A DNA stretch of 64,000 bases, from NCBI RefSeq assembly GCF_963678635.1, contig NC_087066.1:59166312-59230311 (forward strand), read 5' to 3'. Shown piece by piece: positions 32,744-43,899 of the stretch (the stretch's first letter is position 1; every line of letters begins with the position of its first letter). The notes beneath the pieces are model-generated. The model did no database searches. It had not been told where the DNA came from and saw nothing but the letters and a program-made list of their open reading frames with translations. The stretch is from Symsagittifera roscoffensis. Taxonomy: Eukaryota > Xenacoelomorpha > Acoela > Convolutidae. The position numbers were made by a program, and so were the translations under genes.

Positions 32744-34916
32744 ATACTCTGTAGAAGATTATTTAAATGCAGTAACAGCAAACCTGATTTTAAATATTGG
32801 ACCTGAACCAATTAATACGCCACTACATCAAAACTGGATACATCGACGCACAGCGTTAATACAAACAACCTTAGATGGCGCAGCCCAAAAATGGTTTTCA
32901 GTACTACCTCTAGAAATAAAATCAAACTGGAAAAGGTTTACACAGGAATTTTCAAAAATGTTTGACTCCGAAAGAAACAAACAACAACAAAGAGTTTTAT
33001 GTAATGAAATTCGCAGATTACCAAACGAAACCATCAAGCAATTAGCAGTACGAATCGAAACACTAGTTCGAAAAGCATATTCACTAAATACACACGACTA
33101 TAAAAACACAAAGATGACAGAAATCTTAATGATGACCTTAACACCACAATTAAGGAAAATAGCAATAAAAAAGAGAGCATCCCATCCTTCTTCAATTCGA
33201 GAACCCGATTTAGATTTTCGAAAACTAGTAGACAAATTAGAACAAGCAGAAATCACGATGAAACTAGAAGAAACGGAAAATCTGAAATTACAATACGTTA
33301 ACAGAATTGAAACGACTCCCACTAATATTAATAATATACAGGAATCAGAGACAGACCTCGTTGAAAAAATCACTGAAATACTCAATATTTACGAAAAGAA
33401 CCCAAACTTTAAAGGCAAACCATCTTTCAAAAAATGGTGTAATTATTGCCGACGATACGGACATAGTATTTCCGAATGTAGACAAAAACAGCAAGACAAT
33501 CAAAATAAACCTCAAAAATATAAAGAACCAAATAAATCATTCCATCAATACATGAAAAAAGATCAAAACCTACCGAACAAAACAGTCTACAGCAACAACA
33601 GTTCAGGAAAACCACTCCCGAACAATACAAATTATACAAGAAATCAATCACCATATAACTCAAGTTATAGAGGAAGATCACCAGAACGAAGAAACACGCA
33701 TAATTCATCACAAAATCACTACAATAGACCAAATAGTCGAAATAACTACTCCAGATCACATTCAAATACACAACGATTTGTTTCTAGATCTAATTCCCAA
33801 TCAAGAAATAACTACTATCCAAACAACCAATCACGAAATTCATCATACAATAGGAATAGAAACTACTCCTATAATCGAAATAGAAGTTATTCAAACAACC
33901 GAAACCAGAATTACCCGAACAATCAATCAAGGAATAACTCATATAATAGATCGAACTTTAACAGACCAAACAATAATTACCAAAACAGATCGCGAAATAA
34001 TTCACAGAATCGACACTCAAGTTATAATAATCGTTATAGAAATTATTCCCAATCACCACACCGGAATAATAATAACTATAATAATTCTAATAATCGCCAC
34101 AGAAGTAGTACACCTAAACATCAAAGACATATTAATCAAGTACAATCTAATCCAGAAACAACATCAGACCCTCCAGGTATTGATGACACAGTAACTGATA
34201 CGTTACAACTCAATCAAATAAACTGTACATCATCAGATTCAGAAAGTGATACTGAAAACACTCTTTCTATCAATATGATAAAAGTCGAAAATGACTATGA
34301 ATTTGTCATATATGAACAACCTTTTTCATCACACATATATGAAAATCAATCAGAATTTCTTCAAAATTATTACACTACACCCATAAATTCCACACCAACG
34401 ACGCAAGAAACAAATGAGATTAACACTACAAATCAAACCAATAAAAATATCAAAACAAAATGCTTGAATACAAACCACATTTATCAAAATATACAAAAAG
34501 AACAACCCAAAGAAAAAATTTGGACAATACCATTTCTCTTAGAAAGCCCAAGAAATAAAGAATTTCAACCACCAGACCTTGAAATAGATTTTTTAATTGA
34601 TTCAGGAGCAGAATCAAACATAATAAACATCCCCACATGGAATGAAATAAAAACTTTACACCCAAAGCTAACACCTCTTGAAACCTCCAGTAAGTTAGCA
34701 ACAGCACAAGGATCAACATTGATAAACTACGGAAAAATCCAATTATTTCTCCTCCCCTCCAGAACAATGGAGCAAAGCAAAATTTTAAATAAGCCATTTA
34801 AACAAATATTCCATATCACTGATATTAAATATAATATCATTGGAATACCATTTATTTCGAAGTATATACCAACAATTAACATCCTAAATAGTAAAATATT
34901 AATCAAAGATAAATAA
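32634..34916 (+). CDS. gag-pol: Gag capsid domain, zinc knuckle, Asn/Arg-rich tail and aspartic protease
   Basis: This 760-codon frame starts at an internal Met of Gag. The retrotransposon-gag domain starts at VFTGTDPEYSVEDYL (about residue 30) and runs about 180 residues. The CCHC knuckle CNYCRRYGHSISEC is at 33438-33479. About 200 residues of Asn/Ser/Arg/Tyr repeats follow and look like an RNA-binding nucleocapsid tail. The protease has the catalytic Asp-Ser-Gly-Ala at 34599-34610 (FLIDSGAESN). TAA 34914-34916 stops the frame where E1 has AAG-TAC; the next codons are open in the same frame and lead directly to RT, so gag and pol are one frame. Confidence 0.92.
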   Translation: MPNAAESLQMTMNPYLMGGSSITSNKPLMVFTGTDPEYSVEDYLNAVTANLILNIGPEPINTPLHQNWIHRRTALIQTTLDGAAQKWFSVLPLEIKSNWKRFTQEFSKMFDSERNKQQQRVLCNEIRRLPNETIKQLAVRIETLVRKAYSLNTHDYKNTKMTEILMMTLTPQLRKIAIKKRASHPSSIREPDLDFRKLVDKLEQAEITMKLEETENLKLQYVNRIETTPTNINNIQESETDLVEKITEILNIYEKNPNFKGKPSFKKWCNYCRRYGHSISECRQKQQDNQNKPQKYKEPNKSFHQYMKKDQNLPNKTVYSNNSSGKPLPNNTNYTRNQSPYNSSYRGRSPERRNTHNSSQNHYNRPNSRNNYSRSHSNTQRFVSRSNSQSRNNYYPNNQSRNSSYNRNRNYSYNRNRSYSNNRNQNYPNNQSRNNSYNRSNFNRPNNNYQNRSRNNSQNRHSSYNNRYRNYSQSPHRNNNNYNNSNNRHRSSTPKHQRHINQVQSNPETTSDPPGIDDTVTDTLQLNQINCTSSDSESDTENTLSINMIKVENDYEFVIYEQPFSSHIYENQSEFLQNYYTTPINSTPTTQETNEINTTNQTNKNIKTKCLNTNHIYQNIQKEQPKEKIWTIPFLLESPRNKEFQPPDLEIDFLIDSGAESNIINIPTWNEIKTLHPKLTPLETSSKLATAQGSTLINYGKIQLFLLPSRTMEQSKILNKPFKQIFHITDIKYNIIGIPFISKYIPTINILNSKILIKDK

Positions 34917-35105
34917 ACAAAAACAAAAGAAACATCCTTAACATTTTTTCAAAGATTAAATAAACAACCACCATTCTTTTCAAAATTCTACCCGATATTT
35001 AACCAACAAAGAAAACACCTAAAACCACTATCAGGAAATATCTATAATTTTTCAATCAAACAAGTTCACCAATATGATAAAGAACAAAACAAACAAAAAT
35101 TTTAT

Positions 35106-38100
35106 ATGTCAGATTTTGAATTCAAACCTATTCACAAATTTTTCAAAATCACAATCTCATCCATAAAATATTTGAAAAATTCGAATTCAGATATCATTTC
35201 CTTACATGTCTATAACAACACACCTTACCAAGTAACATTACCTTTAGGACTTTTAGGATATTGTGAAACCAACGCTACAATATCACCAATACACGAAAAA
35301 GCCTATCGCGTAAATAATATACTCCAATTACTAGATATTTGCCAATCTACAATTCTTAATGAAGAATTATCTATAAATAATATAATAAGTAACGAAAACA
35401 GAAATACGGATTATTTCACAAAAACTCCATATTTCAAACCTACATTCAACATAAGTAACTACACAGAGGACCAACAGAAATTTTTAACAATGTTTAATTT
35501 CCAACATTCACAAATAACACAAGACGAATTCGAAAAGTTAGCCAAACAGCTAATTAAATATTCATCAGTCTATGCAACATCAAAATTCGATGTTGGAAAA
35601 ATCAGTTCATCACTACATCTCCCGTTAAAACCAGACGCAGTTTTCAAAAAACAGAGAGCAAGTAAAGTACCAATTCACTTACATGATAAAGTGAACAGAT
35701 TACTCGATATTTTAGAACAATACAACATTATATCACCAGTTAATAAAGAAGAACAACCAAAAGGGAACACATTTATCAACCCCGTTATCATTCTAGCTAA
35801 AGGAGAATCATTAAAAATCGTTCTCGATGCTAGATACCTCAATTCACTTATAGATGAATCAAAATGTAATTGGCCCATTGAACCAATACAAGTTATTTTA
35901 ACAAAAATAAACGGCAAATACTTTACAACCGCCGATATGAATAGTGCATACAATCAAATGCCACTAGATGAACAATCACGACGTTTAACACAATTTGTTA
36001 TCGGAAACCAACAATATGAATTCAACCGCTTATTCTATGGAATATCCATAGGACCAGCAGCATTTTCAGCTTTTATGAGCAAAATTTTTAGACCACTAAT
36101 ACTCAAGAAAAACGCAATCACCTATTTAGACGATGTTTTTATGCAATCACAAACAAAAGACGAGATGTTCAATGTTTTAGAAAAATATCACCAAATACTT
36201 CAGAACGAAAATCTGAAGGCCGCCCCCGATAAATCACACTTCTTTTTGACAAGAGTTAAATTCTTAGGACATAATATAGAAAGAAAAACAATCACTCCAT
36301 TGAAATCACGCATTGACGCTATTCAAAAACTTCAACCACCAACAAATAAAAAGAAAATCCAAGAATTCCTTGGAATGTTAAACTTTTTAAGTAAATATGT
36401 TTATAAAATGCAATTATATCTACGACCATTTTATAACATCCTTAGACAACAAAATAATTTTGAATGGAACACAGAACATCAAACACGATTTGAAGAAATA
36501 AAGAAACTTTTAACTGAACAAATTTCAAACACAATTCCAGATTCAAATCAACCATTTTATGCAATGTGCGATGCTTCGAACTTTGGCATCGGTGCAGCAC
36601 TATTACAATCACATAATGGTACAAATAAAATGAACCTCATATCAGCAAATTCTCGATTATTCACTCAAGCAGAGCTACGACTCTCAACTCTAATGAGAGA
36701 ATGTACAGCCATAATATATACACTGACAGAATATGAATTTCTGATACTTGGATCAAAACACCCCACAGTTTTATTCACAGACCATAAACCAATCATCTTT
36801 CTCTTTACACAAAAATCTAACCCAAACCACCGAGTTTACAGATTTCAACTAATTCTAATGAAATTTCCAAACTTACATATAGTTTGGACTGCAGGAAAAA
36901 ATCTTGCATTACCAGACACCTTAAGTCGAAATACACCACCTGAATTACTTACTCGAAAAACAACAGTTGAAATACCCAAAAACATAAAATTCTACCTTGC
37001 AGAAAACGAAACATCACCCCGATTGGAATGCAAATATGCAGTAAAAACTGATATTGAACAATCACAAATAAATAGTTTACAACATTTCCCACTTTATTTA
37101 GATTGTCAAAATAATCATTATGAAGTTGATCTACTTGGAACATCAACTTTCAAACCAATCCCATATTCTCAATGGATAAAAAATAACACCCAACAAAAAC
37201 GAACAAAACAACACCCACCTAAGAAAGACCATTTTCCACTAATTGAAAAAGAAAATTTAACTGATAAAATAAATTTATCAGGACCACAAACAAATGATTC
37301 AAAATACACAATAAATCAAATTTTTGACCTCCACGACCCACTTGATACAATACCCTTATCTAAATTCGAAATTGAAAACATTTTTCTCCCTCCAACAGAA
37401 ACAATTACAATTTCAACACTGAAACAATATCAAAATCTTGACCCGATAATTAGACAACTAAAATCATGGCACAAATATAAAACTAAACCTGTCAAGGCAG
37501 ATTCAACCATTCTAGGAAACAAAACACTCCTCCGATACTTTCGCAAATTTAACAACACAACAATTAACGAAAATACAGACCTTTTAGAGTATAACCTGAA
37601 TGAATCTACAGTTCCCTGTCTCCCTTTAAGTATGATTCTTATAGCTTTTAATATTTCACATACACAAAATATTAAAGGACACTCTGGATCAGAAAAAACA
37701 TATTCAATTTTTATACAAAATTTTTACTTCCCAAATGCACCAATTTCGATAAAAGTACTATGCAATGATTGTATAGTATGTCAACTAAATAAACCTTACC
37801 CAAATCAAAAACAAATAGCACAAAAACAAGATTTTAAAGGACAAAGTTTGTACTTTAATCATCGTATCTCATTTGATACCAAAGGACCAATTTCACCCTC
37901 ATCCGAAGGAAACTCCTACATTATGGTAATTGTTGACGCATTTACACATTATGTAGCACTTAACCCAGTACCACATTGTAACGCTTATTACGCTTACACA
38001 ACACTCTATGAACACTGGATAGCAAAATTCGGACTACCAGAAATTTTAGTTACAGACAATGGTACAGAATTCATAAATAATGAAATCATCACACTATGTC

Positions 38101-38141
38101 ATTTATATAACATTAAACACAAACCACGTACATCTCACTGA
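35106..38141 (+). CDS. pol: Reverse transcriptase, RNase H and integrase N-terminal part
   Basis: A 1,011-codon frame, open from 34917; 35106 is only its first Met. RT: NPVIILAKGESLKIVLDARY, TTADMNSAYNQM, FYGISIGPAAFSAFM, and YLDD at 36123-36134. RNase H: Asp in AMCDASNFGIG (36570-36572), Glu in RECTAIIYT, Asp in FTDHKP. Integrase: His pair in HTQNIKGHSG, Cys pair in CNDCIVC, catalytic Asp at 37875-37877 and 38055-38057. A TGA at 38139-38141, where E1 encodes Ala, cuts integrase just before the catalytic Glu. RT and RNase H look intact. Confidence 0.94.
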   Translation: MSDFEFKPIHKFFKITISSIKYLKNSNSDIISLHVYNNTPYQVTLPLGLLGYCETNATISPIHEKAYRVNNILQLLDICQSTILNEELSINNIISNENRNTDYFTKTPYFKPTFNISNYTEDQQKFLTMFNFQHSQITQDEFEKLAKQLIKYSSVYATSKFDVGKISSSLHLPLKPDAVFKKQRASKVPIHLHDKVNRLLDILEQYNIISPVNKEEQPKGNTFINPVIILAKGESLKIVLDARYLNSLIDESKCNWPIEPIQVILTKINGKYFTTADMNSAYNQMPLDEQSRRLTQFVIGNQQYEFNRLFYGISIGPAAFSAFMSKIFRPLILKKNAITYLDDVFMQSQTKDEMFNVLEKYHQILQNENLKAAPDKSHFFLTRVKFLGHNIERKTITPLKSRIDAIQKLQPPTNKKKIQEFLGMLNFLSKYVYKMQLYLRPFYNILRQQNNFEWNTEHQTRFEEIKKLLTEQISNTIPDSNQPFYAMCDASNFGIGAALLQSHNGTNKMNLISANSRLFTQAELRLSTLMRECTAIIYTLTEYEFLILGSKHPTVLFTDHKPIIFLFTQKSNPNHRVYRFQLILMKFPNLHIVWTAGKNLALPDTLSRNTPPELLTRKTTVEIPKNIKFYLAENETSPRLECKYAVKTDIEQSQINSLQHFPLYLDCQNNHYEVDLLGTSTFKPIPYSQWIKNNTQQKRTKQHPPKKDHFPLIEKENLTDKINLSGPQTNDSKYTINQIFDLHDPLDTIPLSKFEIENIFLPPTETITISTLKQYQNLDPIIRQLKSWHKYKTKPVKADSTILGNKTLLRYFRKFNNTTINENTDLLEYNLNESTVPCLPLSMILIAFNISHTQNIKGHSGSEKTYSIFIQNFYFPNAPISIKVLCNDCIVCQLNKPYPNQKQIAQKQDFKGQSLYFNHRISFDTKGPISPSSEGNSYIMVIVDAFTHYVALNPVPHCNAYYAYTTLYEHWIAKFGLPEILVTDNGTEFINNEIITLCHLYNIKHKPRTSH

Positions 38142-39137
38142 CCTTGGACAAACGGCTTAGTCGAAGGTATGAACCGTTCATTACAAGAATATCTCAGATG
38201 TATCATCAATGGCAATGATACAAGATATACCGAATGGTCAGCAGATGTAAAACTATTTCCCTTAGCATATAATTCACAAATCACGACAACTTTAGGAATG
38301 TCACCATATGAAATGGTTTTTAACCAAAAGCCACGCAAACCAATAATGTTTACAGCAAGCTCTCATAAAAACGCACAAGGTTATTGTCAACCAAATAAAG
38401 ACTCAATTTGCTATAACCTACCATTACATACACACGAAGAAGATCATTTTCATCACCCACAAATTCTTAAACTAGCCTCCGGTACACACACCGAATGGAT
38501 TTTAAACAGAGATAAAAAACACAATGAAATTTACCAAAAAGTAACAAAAAAGTTGTTACAAAGGCAAAATATTAATGAACAAATCAATTCACGTTTTACA
38601 CCAGCCTCCGAATTAAAAATTGGAACATTTGTTTTAATACCTAATTTTAATACTCAAAAGGGAATTTCTAAAAAATTACAACCCCTTCGAAAAGGACCAT
38701 ACCAAATAATTGCAAGACCCACTGAGGTCACATATAAAATTACCGACTCAAACAAAAAAGAAATCGTTCAACATCGAAACAACCTATTACCTTATTACCC
38801 AAAAGAATACGCACTCCGCGAATTAACTCAATTATATTCTTTCACAGGATTAAAAATCATTCAAAATGAACCACATCTGAAAAACACAGAACAAAATGAT
38901 AACCCCACCGAAAATCAAAACACAAAACCAACCGCCACCAAAAACAATACACAAAACCATAAAGAATCCCCAAAACAAAGAAAAAATAGAAAAATGACCG
39001 AACAAATAATACCCCAAGAACAGATCGACAAATCAGAAAATCGAAAAACAACAAGACTCCGAAATCAACCACGTAAAAACTATAAAATATTCATCCCCCA
39101 ATCTAAAATTTTAAAGAAAGTGGAATTTCAAAAGTAA
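38142..39137 (+). CDS. pol: Integrase C-terminal part (after internal stop)
   Basis: Reading continues in the same frame after the TGA. It opens with PWTNGLVEGMNRS, whose Glu (38163-38165) completes the D,D-35-E triad, and the first Met after the stop is at 38169, beyond that Glu. A C-terminal module with FTPASELKIGTFVLIPNF and RKGPYQII resembles the integrase C-terminal barrel seen in retroviral-like elements. The last ~90 residues are Lys/Asn/Gln-rich and basic. It ends at TAA 39135-39137. Without the upstream part this fragment could not catalyse integration. Confidence 0.9.
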   Translation, partial: PWTNGLVEGMNRSLQEYLRCIINGNDTRYTEWSADVKLFPLAYNSQITTTLGMSPYEMVFNQKPRKPIMFTASSHKNAQGYCQPNKDSICYNLPLHTHEEDHFHHPQILKLASGTHTEWILNRDKKHNEIYQKVTKKLLQRQNINEQINSRFTPASELKIGTFVLIPNFNTQKGISKKLQPLRKGPYQIIARPTEVTYKITDSNKKEIVQHRNNLLPYYPKEYALRELTQLYSFTGLKIIQNEPHLKNTEQNDNPTENQNTKPTATKNNTQNHKESPKQRKNRKMTEQIIPQEQIDKSENRKTTRLRNQPRKNYKIFIPQSKILKKVEFQK

Positions 39138-39962
39138 TTTTAACATTATACTTCACAACCTTGAAACCTCCGAAACATTTTTCATTTACATTTTTCAAAA
39201 TAACATGCTGACAAGTACGCAATAATTCTAGTTCAAAATAGACCAATAGGATTCATCCAATCCGTCACTTTCTCTAACTCAAACTAAGACCAATTAGACG
39301 AATAATATAGAACTCCAGGCACATCTATAACTATAACTTTACGACCTCCAGGTCAAAAATAAGCAAACCACTCCAACTTGACAACTAAAATAAATATCAC
39401 CATAATACCATACCCCTCCCTTATCTAATAACCCAAAGATCAACAATATTTCCCCAACTCAGACCACGAATACCCCCAAAACAAATTTGTTAACTTAGCC
39501 TAAAGTAACAAAATGAACATTTTAATTAGCCTAAAGTATAAAAATCTCACCATACCCCGGATCATTTGACAAACAAAAATAAAGAAAAAGACGACCTCAC
39601 GATCACCATGAAAATTGCCCCCAACAATTTTTTACAAAACTCAACCCACTTGTAAAAAGACTAATAAATAATCCGACCACACTTGAAAATCGCCTCAAAC
39701 AGCAAAAAATATTCGACCAAGAGATCATTTCTTAAATGCTCTTCTCTCAATCAGTTACTCAAATACTCATAAATCTTAAACATTTTTTTACAATACTTGA
39801 AACCTTTATAATATTTCTTTTTGATATACTTGAATCTTTTCTAATAATCCTAATCATTTTTTGTAACATTTTTTAAATTTTCTACACTATACTCGAACTA
39901 TTCCTCCAACTTTCCAAAACCCTTGATTATATCCACAGGTACGATTTATACAACTTGTCTAA
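39138..39962 (+). promoter_or_regulatory. E2 pol-to-ORF-C control region with candidate splice acceptor
   Basis: No ORF is supported. It has two TTAGCCTAAAGTA copies (39495-39507 and 39526-39538, 31 bases apart), a GACCTCCAGGTC inverted repeat near 39350, then a pyrimidine-rich stretch and ATCCACAG/GTACGAT with AG at 39937-39938. The site sits 25 bases before the ORF-C ATG and matches E1 20065-20066. Confidence 0.62.
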
Positions 39963-41293
39963 ATGATACGAACAATTTTCAGTAGAACTGATATTTTTTT
40001 ATTGTTTGTAATTTTCATAACATTTTTATCATCCCTCATTTTGACAATATGCAAATGTATAAAGAAAGCAATCATCACATTTGCCCTAGCAACAATTTTT
40101 CTAATTATTTTTTTGGAAGAATATTATAATAAACATAAACCTTCCCACTAAAGTAACAATTCAAAAATCCATCAAAAATTGCTACCCAACAGTCACAGAA
40201 TCAGTCTTCACCGACATCATCCCAAGATAACCCAACACCACCTTCAACTACTCAAAATCCTCAAACATCTACACGAATTTCTTTTCAAGACAATCCATAC
40301 ACTTTTGAAGAACGACATGCTCGTTTATCAGAACCACTAGAACCAGTTCAACGACAAGCACCTCTAAGCGAACCAACATATAACCTATACCCAACACTAC
40401 CACAAGAACTAAGTAGAATAAGAAATCCTAGTCAAAACCAAAATACAGTCGAAATAAATAGACAAATTATACATCCTCGACGAAACAGAAATTTTCAAAC
40501 TCCCCGAGTTCATTTTGATATACCTCAATCCCCATCACAAAACACTCCAGAAAACCCCATTGGTATATTACCAGAAACCCCTACGCTTCTTTCACAACGT
40601 AGCACCTCAAGCCTACCATCAGATTACTTAGGTTCAACACCAACATCTGAACAAATACGTGAAAATCCCTTTAACCCCCCAAACCAGGCATCACGACTAC
40701 CATATTGGACAACACATTCATTTACACAAGGTGAATTAAATTTAGTCAATAATCCAATAGATATTTCTACGGATACAACAACATCCTCATCACTGCCAGA
40801 AACATTATCACTACCATCAACACCATCAATAAGCCAGATTTCACCACCACCTTTTAACTTAAATTTTCCAAATAATCTCGACGCCAGATATCGAGAACAA
40901 TCATCAATAAATATTCCTTTAAGACTAGATTGGAATACATTTACAGCACCTCCACCATTATTTGGACAACATCAAGAAAGTAACCGCCTTCATAACTGGG
41001 CACTTAATAGATTACAATATCGCCAAGATATTCACAACGATATCCGTGATCACAATATTCAAATACTCCAACAAAACAGTTTACAATTAAAGTTTGAAAT
41101 CACAGTTAAGTTAAACAATATTACCCAACATCCCTACCCATTAAACCCACCTAACATAACAGCTCAATCACTACCACCACCGTTTATAACTACTGAAGTA
41201 ATATACAAATACGACAGATATACCAAAAACACAATTGGCTACATTACATTTTATAATCCATACTCAGGATTATCATACACATGTATATTCTAA
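39963..41293 (+). pseudogene. ORF-C, N-terminal membrane segment plus Pro-rich domain (interrupted)
   Basis: The first 62 codons (39963-40151) encode two hydrophobic stretches around a Cys/Lys-containing turn (ICKCIKK), then TAA 40149-40151. Beyond it a frame with no internal ATG runs uninterrupted to TAA 41291-41293: Ser/Pro/Thr/Gln-rich with FEERHARLSEPLEP, then a conserved C-terminal part (LFGQHQESNRLHNWALNRLQY, PFITTEVIYKYDRY). E1 shows membrane segment and Pro-rich region continuing in one frame for longer, so the two parts are probably one gene of about 440 codons, broken differently in each copy. It overlaps env by 13 nt. The family is unknown. Confidence 0.65.
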
Positions 41294-43899
41294 AATTATT
41301 AATTTTTCTCCAACTCCTTTTTCTAGTAATCTCAAATCAAAACATAAACCCTTCCCCTCGTACAGGACCACAAGATTTATTAGTAACACATTACGATTGT
41401 GAAGAAAATGAACAAAAAACACTACATAAATATGCAATAAATCAAGTATGACAATGTGAAACAGAACCACAAGCTATAGAAACCACAAATGTAATAGCAA
41501 CACTCTATTCAAAAGCCCGAGCAACAACAGTTACAGGTTATAAATTCACAGCAACATTTTCCGAAAAGAAAGTACATTGTTCACAAGTCTCGAACGGAAA
41601 CAAAAACCGACTTGACCATGAATCATTCTATCAGAGTAATATAGAACGTCTTTTACATCTCAATCCCGACGATTGTAAAAATGAATTACTTAGACTAAAC
41701 ATCACACAAAATAAAAACTCCGAAAGAAAGTTAGTTAACTTTCAAGTTTTTTCAGACTCTGTACATCAATCACAACTTGAAAGACACCAAGGACATATAA
41801 AACTAGACGAAAAATACCCGTATAACGGCGCACACGGACGATTAACCTATGACCTACACGATAAACATTGGATACCACACATTGGTATAAATAACCCATC
41901 AAACTGCAAAGCAGACACAAAAAATAAAGGATACCAAGAAATAATGTTTTTCGATTGGAAAATACAACTCGAAAAAATACAACTAACACGAGATTTATCA
42001 GATAATACAATGATCTATCAAGGAATCCGATTACCTTGTAAAAATGATCAAGGTTATTGCGACCCTACAACGAGAACACAAGCAACAATTGTTTGGTTCC
42101 CCGAAGATACATGTACAACATTTCAAGTAGCAAGAATACACGCTCGTATGATAAAATTTCACGAAAAATACTTTATACAATCAATTCCATATGAACAAGT
42201 ACATCCATCACGAAAACAAAGTACTAATTTTAGAAACATACACAATATAGAAAATAAATTGACACGTTTTCAAATATATCAAGAAACAGAACTTGCATGT
42301 AAATACAGGAATCCACTTCACAGAACACAATACTCTGAAATATTAGTTGAATACGAAAAAGGATTTGACATGACCACTGGAAAAATAAAACTTGACCCAT
42401 ATGCCACAGGTCATCCTCCAAACGAAGGAACATCCTATATACCAGTTAATTTTGAAAAAAGCAACGGACAACCTGGTGGACATCTAAAACCCCATGACAC
42501 CAGAAGCACACGCTTACAAGAATTATCACTAATGAATACTACATATTTCGGTAATATCCACTATGATATTCATTTAGATATGAAACTAGATTATACAATT
42601 AGCCGAATTTTTCAAGAAATGTCACTCTCCGAATTAGAAACACTACACCAACTATGCGAATTAGAACGAACACAAATATTACAATCACTTGCACTAGCAG
42701 TATTAAAAATACCCTATGCAGGATACTTATTATCTGGAAATAGATCAAATTTTTTAGACTATGAAGGAAACATCTTATGGTTTTATACTTGTACTAAAAA
42801 AGTATCACCACTATACGTTTTTGAAGATAAACGATGTTATAAAAGAATCCCTATCTTTTATAAGAATAAAGTACATTTCGTGGATACACTTTCACGAAGA
42901 ACCTATTTCTGGGATACCGCAGTCCCATGTGGATCAGAAAACAGCCACAATGTAGTACAACTAAACCCTGATGAAAATAAATATTATCTTCTCACTCCAT
43001 ATCCCACATTAATGCAATCACTCAAAAAATTTTCACCAGAAAGCATTCGCGCTATTGCTGGAAACCCAAATATAGACTTACAATCAATAGGAATCTATTC
43101 AAAATCAGATATTCAACATCACATTAGAACACAACAATTCCAAGAATTATTAACACAAATGGACACTATACAAAGACAATCAATAGACCAAAATTTACGC
43201 AAACTTGCAGAAACCGCAGGATTTGCCGATATCTACACGCAAGACTATAGCGGATATTTTAAAGACATTAAAGATTATATATATCTAAACGGTGAAAAAT
43301 ACCGTCCCCAAGATATATCACCAATTAACATTTTTAGCTTTGTTACACTCAAAAATGAGATCCTCGATTTTCTAGGATGGCCCTACTACATCTTAGAAAA
43401 ATTGACTATTTTATACGCAATGTTTAACTTTATTGGATTTCTTTTCTCACTTTTAAAAGGAATCTACAACACATGTGCTATACACACACAAGTAAACAGA
43501 CAAGCAAGCGTAGCACGCATACTCTTTGCAGGATTTTTTGGAATCTTTTCTACATCTATAAACAAAATTCTTTTAGACGCACAAATAAAAGAATATAACA
43601 CAAAAATAGCAACACGACAAAATACATACGACGAAGAACATAACAATGTAGACATAACGCCAACGGCACCACAATTACCACCCCTACCAAATAACCATCC
43701 ACTATCCCTAGTCCCACGAAATTTTCGAAATTTAGCCATCACACATAATCCAAATTTTCGACTCACCACATCACAAAGTCCCATCCAACATATAATGACA
43801 CACCAGTCACAAGATGATAATACTTATGAACAAATTATTGAACAACCCCATACCACCGCTTTTCAGTCTCAAAATAATCATTTTTTTAGCCCACGATGA
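41281..43899 (+). CDS. env: Env-like glycoprotein (872 codons, one internal TGA)
   Basis: The ATG overlaps the end of ORF-C. A hydrophobic leader (residues 3-18, LLIFLQLLFLVIS) looks like a signal peptide. The ectodomain has many Cys, the motifs VTHYDCEENEQ, WFPEDTCTTFQVA and WDTAVPCGSENSHNVVQ, and an RSTR (about residue 408) that could be a protease site. A membrane anchor lies near residues 700-728 (YAMFNFIGFLFSLL), a second hydrophobic stretch near 743-758, and a ~110-residue Pro/Gln/Asn-rich tail follows. TGA 41449-41451 interrupts it where E1 has a Ser codon; the rest (651 codons from 41944) is open. Likely role: membrane fusion or transmission. I do not assign a named family. Confidence 0.85.
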
